From: Candidatus Pelagibacter sp.
Lineage (GTDB): Bacteria; Pseudomonadota; Alphaproteobacteria; Pelagibacterales; Pelagibacteraceae
Assembly (NCBI GenBank): GCA_028226535.1
Contig: JAOJEG010000008.1
Coordinates: 1 to 30,961, forward strand
Length of the DNA: 30,961 nucleotides
Direction: 5' to 3'
Every line of letters begins with the position of its first letter. Position 1 is the first letter of the stretch. The notes under the pieces are model-generated. The model was not told where the DNA came from, did not search any database, and saw nothing but the letters and a program-made list of their open reading frames with translations. This document shows positions 24,390 to 30,961 of the stretch, piece after piece. Made by a program: the position numbers and the translations under genes.

Positions 24390-24714
24390 AACATATTTAT
24401 TTCTTGCAGGTGCAGTATTTTTTGAAGTTGCTGGTACAATGTTATTACCTGTAACTCAAAATTTTACAAAACTTGTTCCCACAGCTGCTCTTGCATTCTT
24501 TTATCTTTGTGCTTTCTATTTATTAACTTTTGTAACAGATAAGATTCCTATCGCTATTATGTATGCAACATGGAGTGGTTTAGGAATATTTACTATTGCC
24601 ATTCTTGGCTATGTATTTTTTAAACAAACGTTAGCTTGGCAAGCTGTTTTAGGATTATTCTTAATTGTTCTTGGAGTGATTCTTGTAAATAGTTTTACAG
24701 GCAAAGTTAGCTAA
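24382..24714 (+). CDS. Small multidrug resistance (SMR/EmrE) family transporter
   Basis: The 110-residue protein has four transmembrane helices and acts as a dimer for proton-coupled export or exchange of cations. The essential Glu15 (FFEVAGT) equals EmrE Glu14, and Tyr41, Tyr61 and Trp64 (YATWSGLG) match EmrE Tyr40, Tyr60 and Trp63. The start lies inside the last codons of prpE (8-nt overlap), so translation is coupled. Some SMR members export guanidinium, quaternary amines or polyamines; which one applies here is unknown. Its end overlaps the convergent dihydroorotase gene by 8 nt. Confidence 0.93.
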   Translation: MIKTYLFLAGAVFFEVAGTMLLPVTQNFTKLVPTAALAFFYLCAFYLLTFVTDKIPIAIMYATWSGLGIFTIAILGYVFFKQTLAWQAVLGLFLIVLGVILVNSFTGKVS

Positions 24715-26014
24715 ATTTTAAAGGTGTTCCATCTGGATCACCTAAAATTTTACCATCTTGCATTTTAATATTTCCAGCAATTATTGTATGAGTTGGTGTC
24801 CCTTTAAACTTATCGCCGTTAAATGGAGTCCAGCCACATTTACTTTCAATATTTTCATTTTTAATTTCAATTGTTTTATTCATATCAACAATTGTAAAGT
24901 CAGCATCAAATCCTTCTTTAATAAATCCTTTGTTTTGAATTCCAAAAATCTTAACTGGATTTTCACACACAAGATTCATTAATTGGTTTAGTGTAAGCTT
25001 TCCATCGTTTACATGATTAAGCATAACTGGCATCAAAGTTTGAACACCAGGCATACCCGATGGTGAGTTAGGATAGCTTTTTTCTTTATTTTCTTTTAAA
25101 TGTGGAGCGTGATCTGAACCTATTGTATCATTCAAATTATTTCTTACCCCGTACCATAATCTATCGTAGTGAGATTTGTCTCTTAGAGGAGGGTTCATTT
25201 GAGCATACGTTCCAAGTTTGTCATAACAGTCGGGTGCATAAATCGTTAAGTGCTGTGGAGTTATCTCAAATGTAATATTTCCTTTATGTTGAGATAAAAA
25301 ATCAATTTCTTCTTTTGTTGTTATATGAAGAACATGAGCTTTTTTCTTATGTCTATTCGCTATTCGAACAATTCGTCTTGTTGATGATATTGCGCATTCT
25401 GCACTTCTCCATACTGGATGGGTATGAACATCACCCTCTTTAATTAACTTCTTATTAACGTTTAAAATTGCCTCATCTTCAGAATGAACTGCAACAACTT
25501 TAGATGCATTTTGAAAAACTTGATCTATGTCGTCTTCTTCAGCAACTAATAAATTTCCAGTTGAGGATCCTGCAAAAAGTTTTATACCGCAACATCCTTC
25601 TAAATCTTTCAAACTTGCAAGATCATTTGCATTATCAGCTGTTGCTCCAAAATAAAAAGCATAATTACAATACATTCTGTTTTTAGCGAGATCTAATTTT
25701 CTTTGAAACTCCTTCATATTAGAAGTTGGCGGATTAGTGTTAGGCATTTCGAATACACTAGTAATTCCTCCAGCAATTGCAGCTCTACTTCCAGAGTGTA
25801 AATCCTCTGTATCTGTTGATCCTGGTTCTCTAAAATGTGTTTGGGTATCAATGCATCCTGGTAAAACAGTTTGACCTTCAGCATTTATGACTTCTTTAGC
25901 TTCTTCAGAGATGTCACCAATTTTATGAATTTTGCCATCTTTAACAGCAACATCAGCATCTTTTAATTGACCATCAATATAACATTGTCCATTTTTAATT
26001 ATAAGATCTAACAT
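24707..26014 (-). CDS. pyrC: Dihydroorotase-like amidohydrolase
   Basis: Dihydroorotase closes carbamoyl-aspartate to dihydroorotate in pyrimidine synthesis. The 435-residue protein has the class I layout: LPGCIDTQTHFREPG at 51-65, AAIAGGITSVFEMPNTNPPT, Lys145 as the likely carbamylated lysine (GIKLFAG), His177 and His230 as metal ligands, the MNPPLR substrate loop, and Asp301 in GSDHAPH. The usual HxH of the first metal site reads Gln58-Thr-His60, so one ligand is replaced. I recall the same DTQ variant in other alphaproteobacterial proteins called dihydroorotase. A hydantoinase or allantoinase-like activity cannot be excluded. Confidence 0.82.
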   Translation of the reverse strand: MLDLIIKNGQCYIDGQLKDADVAVKDGKIHKIGDISEEAKEVINAEGQTVLPGCIDTQTHFREPGSTDTEDLHSGSRAAIAGGITSVFEMPNTNPPTSNMKEFQRKLDLAKNRMYCNYAFYFGATADNANDLASLKDLEGCCGIKLFAGSSTGNLLVAEEDDIDQVFQNASKVVAVHSEDEAILNVNKKLIKEGDVHTHPVWRSAECAISSTRRIVRIANRHKKKAHVLHITTKEEIDFLSQHKGNITFEITPQHLTIYAPDCYDKLGTYAQMNPPLRDKSHYDRLWYGVRNNLNDTIGSDHAPHLKENKEKSYPNSPSGMPGVQTLMPVMLNHVNDGKLTLNQLMNLVCENPVKIFGIQNKGFIKEGFDADFTIVDMNKTIEIKNENIESKCGWTPFNGDKFKGTPTHTIIAGNIKMQDGKILGDPDGTPLKFS

Positions 26015-26057
26015 TTTAAGAAAATGTTACTATATTACATTCTATGATTAATCAATT

Positions 26058-26948
26058 ATGAATATTAAAAATGTTTACATTTTAGATGATAGAGCAATTC
26101 TTTATATCAATGGAGAAGATGCAAAAGAGTTTCTACAAAATTTGATTAGTAACGATATTAACAAAGTAAGTGAAACTAATACATGTTTTACTTCTTTATT
26201 GTCTCCTCAAGGAAAATTTTTATATGAGTTTATAATAATTAAACATAAATCTGGTTATTTGATTGATTGTGAAAAGTCTCAAGCTGACGGGCTATATAAA
26301 CAATTAAGTATTTATAAATTAAGAACTAAAGTAGAAATTCTTAACCTTAGCAATGAATTTGTAGTAGCTGCATTCAGTCATAAAAAATTTCTTTCCTTTG
26401 ATGAAGCACAAGACTTTTCTGGGTTTACCTTGAAATATAGAGAAGATCCTATTTTTCTAGATCCAAGAAATAAACAATTAGGCGCAAGACTAATTATTAA
26501 TTTAGAAAAACTTTATCTATCTTTAAAAAAATTAGACTTACATGATACAAGCCTAAGTGAGTACTATTCATACAGCCACAAACTTGGAATAGTTCCAAAA
26601 GATCTAAATAAATTACAAAATAAACTATTTGGAATTGAGTGTAATTATGAAGAATTAAATGGAATAGATTTTAAAAAAGGTTGTTATGTTGGACAAGAAA
26701 ATACAGCTAGAATTAAACTTAAAAATAAACTTTCAAAAAGATTACTACCAATAAGTATGGTTGATGGGACACTAACAGAAGGTGAAAGTATTTATTGTAA
26801 TGATAATGAAATAGGAAAAGTTTTAATAGATAAAGAATATCCCTTTGCATTAATTAAATATCTAGATGAAAATTTTAATGGAAAATCTGACTTTAATACT
26901 AAAGACGCTTCAATAAAAATTGAAAAGCCTGATTGGATTAAAAACTAA
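26058..26948 (+). CDS. ygfZ: YgfZ/Iba57-like folate-binding Fe-S assembly protein
   Basis: This GcvT-fold protein is thought to help repair or assemble Fe-S clusters of enzymes such as MiaB, with folate. The 296-residue protein contains the family signature KGCYVGQENTAR at 207-218, with Cys209 at the key position. N-terminal ILYINGEDAKEFLQNLISNDI and SLLSPQGKFLYEFI are also typical. It is divergent from the dihydroorotase gene (43 bp apart). Its stop lies 4 nt from the stop of the small membrane-protein gene on the other strand. Confidence 0.9.
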   Translation: MNIKNVYILDDRAILYINGEDAKEFLQNLISNDINKVSETNTCFTSLLSPQGKFLYEFIIIKHKSGYLIDCEKSQADGLYKQLSIYKLRTKVEILNLSNEFVVAAFSHKKFLSFDEAQDFSGFTLKYREDPIFLDPRNKQLGARLIINLEKLYLSLKKLDLHDTSLSEYYSYSHKLGIVPKDLNKLQNKLFGIECNYEELNGIDFKKGCYVGQENTARIKLKNKLSKRLLPISMVDGTLTEGESIYCNDNEIGKVLIDKEYPFALIKYLDENFNGKSDFNTKDASIKIEKPDWIKN

Positions 26949-26952
26949 TTTA

Positions 26953-27114
26953 TTATTTAAAAAAATAAATAATTACTAGAATAATAAAGATTATAATAAT
27001 CCAAATAGTTAAATTTTTTAAAAATTGCTTTAGTTTAGAATTTGATTGTAAAAAACCTGGAAGAACTAAAACTAAAACTCCAACCATAAATATGACTGAA
27101 AGTAATTTATCCAT
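26953..27114 (-). CDS. 53-residue two-helix membrane protein, unknown function
   Basis: The ATG at 27114 follows a good ATAGGAG ribosome site, 8 nt away, and runs 53 codons to a TAA. The product has a short hydrophobic segment (4-21, ending in a Pro-Gly turn), a basic linker (SNSKLKQFLKNL) and a second very hydrophobic helix (37-52, almost all Ile). It ends in Lys. It starts 25 nt after the 3' end of tRNA-Leu, in the same direction, with no terminator between, so it is likely made from the tRNA transcript. I do not recognise a family. The ribosome site and length support a real gene. Confidence 0.75.
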   Translation of the reverse strand: MDKLLSVIFMVGVLVLVLPGFLQSNSKLKQFLKNLTIWIIIIFIILVIIYFFK

Positions 27115-27139
27115 TAAAAACTCCTATAAAATTTTGTTT

Positions 27140-27225
27140 TGGTGCGGTCGGAGAGACTCGAACTCTCATGGACTAGGTCCACACGGCCCTCAACCGTGCC
27201 TGTCTACCAATTTCAGCACGACCGC
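27140..27225 (-). tRNA. tRNA-Leu (GAG)
   Basis: The sequence folds as a class II tRNA. The acceptor GCGGTCG pairs with CGACCGC, the anticodon stem CACGG/CCGTG holds loop TTGAGGG with anticodon GAG (27189-27191), the long variable arm is TGGAC-CTA-GTCCA, and the T arm is GAGAG-TTCGAGT-CTCTC. Discriminator A73 is followed by an encoded CCA (27140-27142). It reads CUC and, by wobble, CUU leucine codons. The promoter lies directly upstream. Confidence 0.97.
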
Positions 27226-27235
27226 AGTATGTGTC

Positions 27236-27264
27236 ATAATAAATGAATGACAACTATCTTTCAA
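27236..27264 (-). promoter_or_regulatory. Predicted sigma70 promoter of tRNA-Leu
   Basis: On the minus strand TTGAAA (27259-27264) and TATTAT (27236-27241) are 17 bp apart. The expected start is close to the first base of the mature tRNA, so the 5' leader is only a few bases. The site lies within the leader region of the divergent nadA gene. Confidence 0.75.
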
Positions 27265-27280
27265 ATTGGTAAATAACATC

Positions 27281-28270
27281 ATGGAATTTACTCAAGAAGT
27301 ACAAAAAGCTACAGATCCTATTTATCAAAAAATTTCTAAAGTAATGCCAGAAATTGAATGGTCTGTGCACGCTCCTTACATTCACAAAATTAATGAACTT
27401 AAAAAGAAAAAGAATGCAGTAATACTTGCTCATAACTATCAAACACCTGAAATTTATCATGGGGTTGCAGACTTTGCTGCTGACTCTCTTGCTTTAGCAA
27501 TTGAAGCATCAAAAACTTCTGCTGATATAATTTTAATGGCTGGTGTTCATTTTATGGCTGAGACTGCAAAACTAATGAGCCCAGATAAAAAAGTTATTTT
27601 ACCAGATATGGATGCTGGTTGTTCCTTGTCATCTTCAATTACTGGAAAAGATGTAAGATTATTAAAAGAAAAGTACCCAGGGGTTCCTGTTGTATCTTAT
27701 GTAAACACATCGGCAGAAGTTAAAGCTGAAACAGATGTTTGTTGCACATCAGCTAATGCTGTTAAAATTGTAAAATCTCTAGGGGTTAAAAAAGTAATAT
27801 TTTTACCTGATGATTATCTTGCAAAATATGTTGCTTCACAAACAGACGTAGAAATCATCTCTTGGAAAGGGATTTGTATAGTCCATGATCAGTTTAATGA
27901 AAAAGAAATAAACGACATAAGAAAAAACAATCCAGGTATAAAAATTATTGCACATCCAGAATGTCCCCCAGATGTTATTAAAGCAAGTGACTTTGCAGGG
28001 TCAACTTCTGGTATGATCAAATACGTTCAAGACAACCAACCAAAAAAAGTTATGATGGTTACCGAATGTTCGATGAGTGACAATATTCAAGTAGAAAATC
28101 CAAATGTTGATTTTATTAAACCATGCAACATGTGTCCTCACATGAAAAAAATCACACTTCCAAAAATATTAGATTGCCTTGAAAATGAAACAGGTGAAAT
28201 AATTATGGATAAAGAGACAATTGACAAAGCTAGGATATCAGTTGAAAAAATGGCAGCTATTGGCAGATAA
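27281..28270 (+). CDS. nadA: Quinolinate synthase
   Basis: NadA condenses iminoaspartate with dihydroxyacetone phosphate to quinolinate in de novo NAD synthesis, using a [4Fe-4S] cluster. The 329-residue protein has AVILAHNYQTPEIYHGVADF at 46-65. Likely cluster Cys residues are Cys114 (DAGCSLSS), Cys228 (HPECPPDV) and one of Cys282/Cys285 (PCNMCPHMKK). DFAGSTSGMI and TECSMSDNIQ are also family features. The ATG at 27281 is preferred over a TTG at 27266 that would add five residues. nadC follows after 4 nt. L-aspartate oxidase or dehydrogenase, needed for iminoaspartate, is not seen here. Confidence 0.95.
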   Translation: MEFTQEVQKATDPIYQKISKVMPEIEWSVHAPYIHKINELKKKKNAVILAHNYQTPEIYHGVADFAADSLALAIEASKTSADIILMAGVHFMAETAKLMSPDKKVILPDMDAGCSLSSSITGKDVRLLKEKYPGVPVVSYVNTSAEVKAETDVCCTSANAVKIVKSLGVKKVIFLPDDYLAKYVASQTDVEIISWKGICIVHDQFNEKEINDIRKNNPGIKIIAHPECPPDVIKASDFAGSTSGMIKYVQDNQPKKVMMVTECSMSDNIQVENPNVDFIKPCNMCPHMKKITLPKILDCLENETGEIIMDKETIDKARISVEKMAAIGR

Positions 28271-28274
28271 TTAA

Positions 28275-29108
28275 GTGTCAAAAATAAAACTAAGTAAAGA
28301 TTTTATTCGTAATACCGTTAAGAGAGCATTAAATGAAGATCTCTATCCATCAGGAGATATTACCTCAAGTTTGGTTAAAAATAATAAGAAGATTAAAGTC
28401 AAACTTCTTTCAAACGAAAATGCAATTGTTGGTGGTTTGCTATTTGCAAAACAAGCTTTTGATTTAGTCGATAATAAAATTAAATTTAAATTAAAAAAAA
28501 AAGATGGATCAAATGTAAAAAAAGGTTCCCTAATTGCAACTATAGAAGGAAATGCCAGAAATATTTTAATTGCTGAAAGAGTTGCTTTAAATTTTTTATC
28601 GCATATTTCAGGAATTGCCACAAAGACAAATAGATTTGTAAAACTTGCTGGAAAAAAATGTAAAATTTGTTGTACCCGTAAAACTATACCAAACATAAGA
28701 GTTATTCAAAAATATGCAGTTAAATTAGGTGGAGGTACTAATCATCGATTTAATCTAAGTGACGAATTTTTAATCAAAGATAATCATATTGCTTCATCAA
28801 ATATTAAAAATTTAGTTGCTCTTGCTATCAAAAATAAAAAGGGAAGAAAAATAACTGTTGAAGTTGATAATTTAAAACAACTCAATGAAATAATGGGTCT
28901 AAAATTTAATACTGTTTTATTTGATAATATGTCAGTTAAAAATCTAAAAAAAGGCGTTAAGATAGCTAAAAAATATTACACAACTGAAGCTTCAGGAAAT
29001 ATTAATTTAAAAACAGTTAAGGAAGTTTCTAAAACAGGAATAGACAGAATATCTGTTGGAAGCATAACTCATAGCGCCAACGCTATTGATTTTAAATTAG
29101 AAATCTAA
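28275..29108 (+). CDS. nadC: Nicotinate-nucleotide pyrophosphorylase (carboxylating)
   Basis: NadC turns quinolinate and PRPP into nicotinate mononucleotide, CO2 and pyrophosphate. The 277-residue protein has the ALNEDLYPSGDITSSLV start, ERVALNFLSHISGIATKT, CCTRKTIPNIRVIQKYAV (basic quinolinate-binding region; the usual Pro-Gly is Pro-Asn here) and IKDNHI, followed by the barrel strands VEVDNL, VLFDNM, EASGNIN and ISVGSIT in normal order. Its GTG start lies 4 nt after nadA. The 3' end overlaps the convergent pyrophosphohydrolase by 4 nt. Confidence 0.95.
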   Translation: MSKIKLSKDFIRNTVKRALNEDLYPSGDITSSLVKNNKKIKVKLLSNENAIVGGLLFAKQAFDLVDNKIKFKLKKKDGSNVKKGSLIATIEGNARNILIAERVALNFLSHISGIATKTNRFVKLAGKKCKICCTRKTIPNIRVIQKYAVKLGGGTNHRFNLSDEFLIKDNHIASSNIKNLVALAIKNKKGRKITVEVDNLKQLNEIMGLKFNTVLFDNMSVKNLKKGVKIAKKYYTTEASGNINLKTVKEVSKTGIDRISVGSITHSANAIDFKLEI

Positions 29109-29476
29109 GATACAAATTTCGATAAATCAGGTTTGAAATAATTGGGGCCCTTCATTACTTTTCCTGACTCATTATAAATCGGTTTTCCATTTTCACCCAA
29201 TTTACTCATGTTAGAATTTTGAACTTCATCGAAACATTTGTCTAAATCAATACCAAAAGCATGACCAGCACCATATGTTACATACAAAATATCTGTAAGA
29301 GCATCGGCCACTTCTAATAAATCATTGTTTTTCATTGCTTCTTGAAGTTCTTCTAATTCTTCTTTTATTAGATCTATTCTTAATTTATTGATTTTATCAC
29401 TACTAAATGAAGGTTTTGTTTTGACCTCTTGGCCAAAAGTTTTCATAAAAGTTCCAACTTTATTAAAATTCGACAT
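29105..29476 (-). CDS. MazG-like nucleotide pyrophosphohydrolase
   Basis: This all-alpha NTP pyrophosphatase-superfamily protein (PRA-PH/MazG clan) releases pyrophosphate from a nucleotide. The 123-residue protein has the metal-binding signature: acidic helix KEELEELQEA (Glu39-Glu43) and EVADALTDILYV with Glu55 and Asp58. The C-terminal SNMSKLGENGKPIYNESGKVMKGPNYFKPDL matches a subgroup seen in phages and bacteria. It may clean up non-canonical nucleotides. A clear AGGAG ribosome site precedes the ATG. It is transcribed toward nadC. Confidence 0.88.
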   Translation of the reverse strand: MSNFNKVGTFMKTFGQEVKTKPSFSSDKINKLRIDLIKEELEELQEAMKNNDLLEVADALTDILYVTYGAGHAFGIDLDKCFDEVQNSNMSKLGENGKPIYNESGKVMKGPNYFKPDLSKFVS

Positions 29477-29509
29477 TTTGCTCCTGTAAGTTTTTTTTAA
29501 ATTATTGTA

Positions 29510-29518
29510 TGTTATAAT
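29510..29518 (+). promoter_or_regulatory. Predicted extended -10 promoter of fumC
   Basis: TGTTATAAT contains the TG-N-TATAAT extended -10 with a perfect TATAAT (29513-29518). No good -35 is seen at the right spacing, as expected for extended -10 promoters. The start would be near 29525, about 18 nt before the fumC ATG. Confidence 0.5.
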
Positions 29519-29542
29519 TATTTATTACTTACAAATTAATCA

Positions 29543-30931
29543 ATGAAATTAAGAAAAGAATTCGACAGTATTGGAAGTGTAAATGTTCCCAATGATAAAT
29601 ATTGGGGAGCATCCACTCAACGATCTAACAAATTTTTTAACATTGGTAAAATACTAGTAAATATTTCGATAATTAAATCTATAGCTATAATTAAAAGATC
29701 AGCTGCTATTGTTCATGCTAAAGATAAATTAATTACTAATAAAATTTCAAAAGCAATTATCAAAGCTTCAGATGAAGTAATTAAAGGAAAATTAGATGAA
29801 AATTTTCCCTTAAAAGTATGGCAAACAGGCTCTGGAACTCAAACAAACATGAATGTCAATGAGGTAATTGCTAATCGTGCAATAGAAATTTTAGGTGGTA
29901 AAAAAGGAAGCAAAAAACCAGTTCACCCCAATGATCATGTAAATAAGTCACAATCAACAAATGATGTTTTTCCAACAGCAATGCATGTCTCGATTGCAAA
30001 AGAAACAATAAGTAAATTATTACCTAATTTAAAACTTTTAGAGAAAGAATTAAAAAAAAAATCTAATGAATTTAAAAGTATAGTAAAAATTGGAAGAACA
30101 CATCTTCAAGATGCAACTCCACTTTCTCTTGGACAAGAATTCTCTGGATACCACGTACAAGTTAAAAAAAGTATTAAACGAATAGAATATGCATTAAAGG
30201 AAATTATGTATCTTGCACAAGGTGGTACAGCTGTAGGTACTGGCATAAATTCTAAAAAGAATTTTGATAAAAAAATAGTTAAAGAGATTGCTAAATTTAC
30301 AAAAATTTCTTTTAAACCAGCTGCTAATAAATTTGCAGAACTTGCCGCTCACGACTCGATTGTTAATTTTTCAGGTACGTTAAATACGTGCGCTGTAGCT
30401 TTAATGAAAATTTCAAATGATATAAGATTTTTAGGATCTGGTCCTAGAGCAGGTTATGGTGAACTTATATTACCTGAAAACGAACCTGGTTCCTCAATTA
30501 TGCCAGGGAAAGTAAACCCTACTCAATGTGAAGCTGTTACAATGGTTTGTGTTAAAGTAATTGGTAATCATAATGGTATTACTATTGCAGGATCTCATGG
30601 GCATTTTGAGTTAAATGTTTTTAAACCTTTAATTGCTCATAATATCTTGCAATCAATTGACCTAATAGCTGATAGCACTAAAAATTTTGCTCTATACTGT
30701 GTAAAAGGAATAAAAGCTAATAAGAAAAAAATTCAAGAACACCTAGATAATTCTTTGATGCTAGTAACTGCATTGGCACCACATATTGGCTATGATAATG
30801 CTGCAAAAATTGCAAAAACAGCTTTAAAAAATAATACTACTTTAAAACATGAAACATTAAAGACAGGATTAATTAACAAAAAAGATTATGAAAAAATAGT
30901 TAATCCCAAAAAAATGATCTACCCAGCATAA
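29543..30931 (+). CDS. fumC: Fumarate hydratase class II
   Basis: FumC interconverts fumarate and malate in the TCA cycle without an Fe-S cluster. The complete 462-residue protein has the fumarase/aspartase motifs: GSGTQTNMNVNEV at 96-108, HPNDHVNKSQSTND at 128-141, catalytic His187 in GRTHLQDATP, and the mobile loop GSSIMPGKVNPTQCE at 316-330 with Ser317/Ser318. Fumarase rather than argininosuccinate lyase is clear from these. It is divergent from the MazG-like gene and has an extended -10 promoter. Confidence 0.95.
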   Translation: MKLRKEFDSIGSVNVPNDKYWGASTQRSNKFFNIGKILVNISIIKSIAIIKRSAAIVHAKDKLITNKISKAIIKASDEVIKGKLDENFPLKVWQTGSGTQTNMNVNEVIANRAIEILGGKKGSKKPVHPNDHVNKSQSTNDVFPTAMHVSIAKETISKLLPNLKLLEKELKKKSNEFKSIVKIGRTHLQDATPLSLGQEFSGYHVQVKKSIKRIEYALKEIMYLAQGGTAVGTGINSKKNFDKKIVKEIAKFTKISFKPAANKFAELAAHDSIVNFSGTLNTCAVALMKISNDIRFLGSGPRAGYGELILPENEPGSSIMPGKVNPTQCEAVTMVCVKVIGNHNGITIAGSHGHFELNVFKPLIAHNILQSIDLIADSTKNFALYCVKGIKANKKKIQEHLDNSLMLVTALAPHIGYDNAAKIAKTALKNNTTLKHETLKTGLINKKDYEKIVNPKKMIYPA

Positions 30932-30961
30932 CTTTTAATTGCTTTATTCAACAAATTTTTA
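30919..30961 (-). CDS. Possible C-terminal end of a convergent gene
   Basis: One minus-strand frame stays open from the window edge to a TAG at 30919-30921, reading KNLLNKAIKSYAG. The other two minus-strand frames stop within 20 bases. The end would overlap fumC by 13 nt, similar to the 4-9 nt convergent overlaps elsewhere in the window. The fragment is too short to identify and could be chance. Confidence 0.3.
   Translation of the reverse strand, partial: KNLLNKAIKSYAG

Noticed and set aside
28343..28696. A 117-codon minus-strand open frame inside nadC
   Set aside because: It is antisense to conserved NadC sequence, Phe-rich as expected from reversed A+T-rich codons, and lacks a start signal.
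1..30961. CRISPR arrays, prophage, insertion sequences or integrases
   Set aside because: No spaced repeat series, transposase, integrase or phage structural gene was found. The single tRNA gene is not flanked by a duplicated 3' end or an integrase.

Overview
The window looks like a piece of a streamlined marine alphaproteobacterial genome, most likely SAR11 (Pelagibacterales). The evidence is very A+T-rich DNA, tiny intergenic gaps, many 1-9 nt gene overlaps, a green-type proteorhodopsin, TRAP transport genes, and alphaproteobacterial versions of DksA, dihydroorotase and the LexA operator. This assignment is an inference; no 16S gene is present. No insertion sequence, prophage, CRISPR array or integrase was seen.

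Layout. (1) 1-1866: a cut-off minus-strand gene, then umuDC for error-prone polymerase V. A sigma70-like promoter and a perfect GAAC-N7-GAAC box sit directly before the umuD start codon. (2) 1897-9195: a candidate aromatic-compound module. It holds a small CGCC-tailed protein and a beta-keto acid cleavage enzyme on the plus strand, then on the minus strand an FAH-family hydrolase, a TRAP binding protein, a type I extradiol dioxygenase and an MhpA-like flavin hydroxylase. The TRAP membrane subunits dctQM are divergent on the plus strand. A hairpin separates dctP from the ring-attacking enzymes. (3) 9199-15156: a tightly packed minus-strand operon with a GT39-type membrane glycosyltransferase, a GT2 glycosyltransferase, an exported serine hydrolase, an exported polysaccharide-lyase-like protein and a cytoplasmic sulfatase-family enzyme. 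(4) 15186-18398: dksA, a MOSC protein and two translationally coupled Gfo/Idh/MocA dehydrogenases.

(5) 18404-22342: proteorhodopsin with a strong terminator, then a three-His-box membrane desaturase, a 2Fe-2S ferredoxin, a TrxR-like ferredoxin-NADP reductase and a GST. Fd and FNR could form the electron chain feeding the desaturase. Two back-to-back inverted repeats lie upstream of proteorhodopsin. (6) 22488-30961: propionyl-CoA synthetase, an SMR transporter, a dihydroorotase-like enzyme with an altered metal motif, YgfZ, a tRNA-Leu(GAG) followed at 25 nt by a 53-residue membrane protein gene, nadA-nadC, a MazG-like pyrophosphohydrolase and fumC.

The most interesting parts are the transport-plus-ring-cleavage module, the glycan/sulfatase operon, the proteorhodopsin neighbourhood with its promoter palindromes, the LexA box before umuD, and the small membrane protein behind the tRNA.
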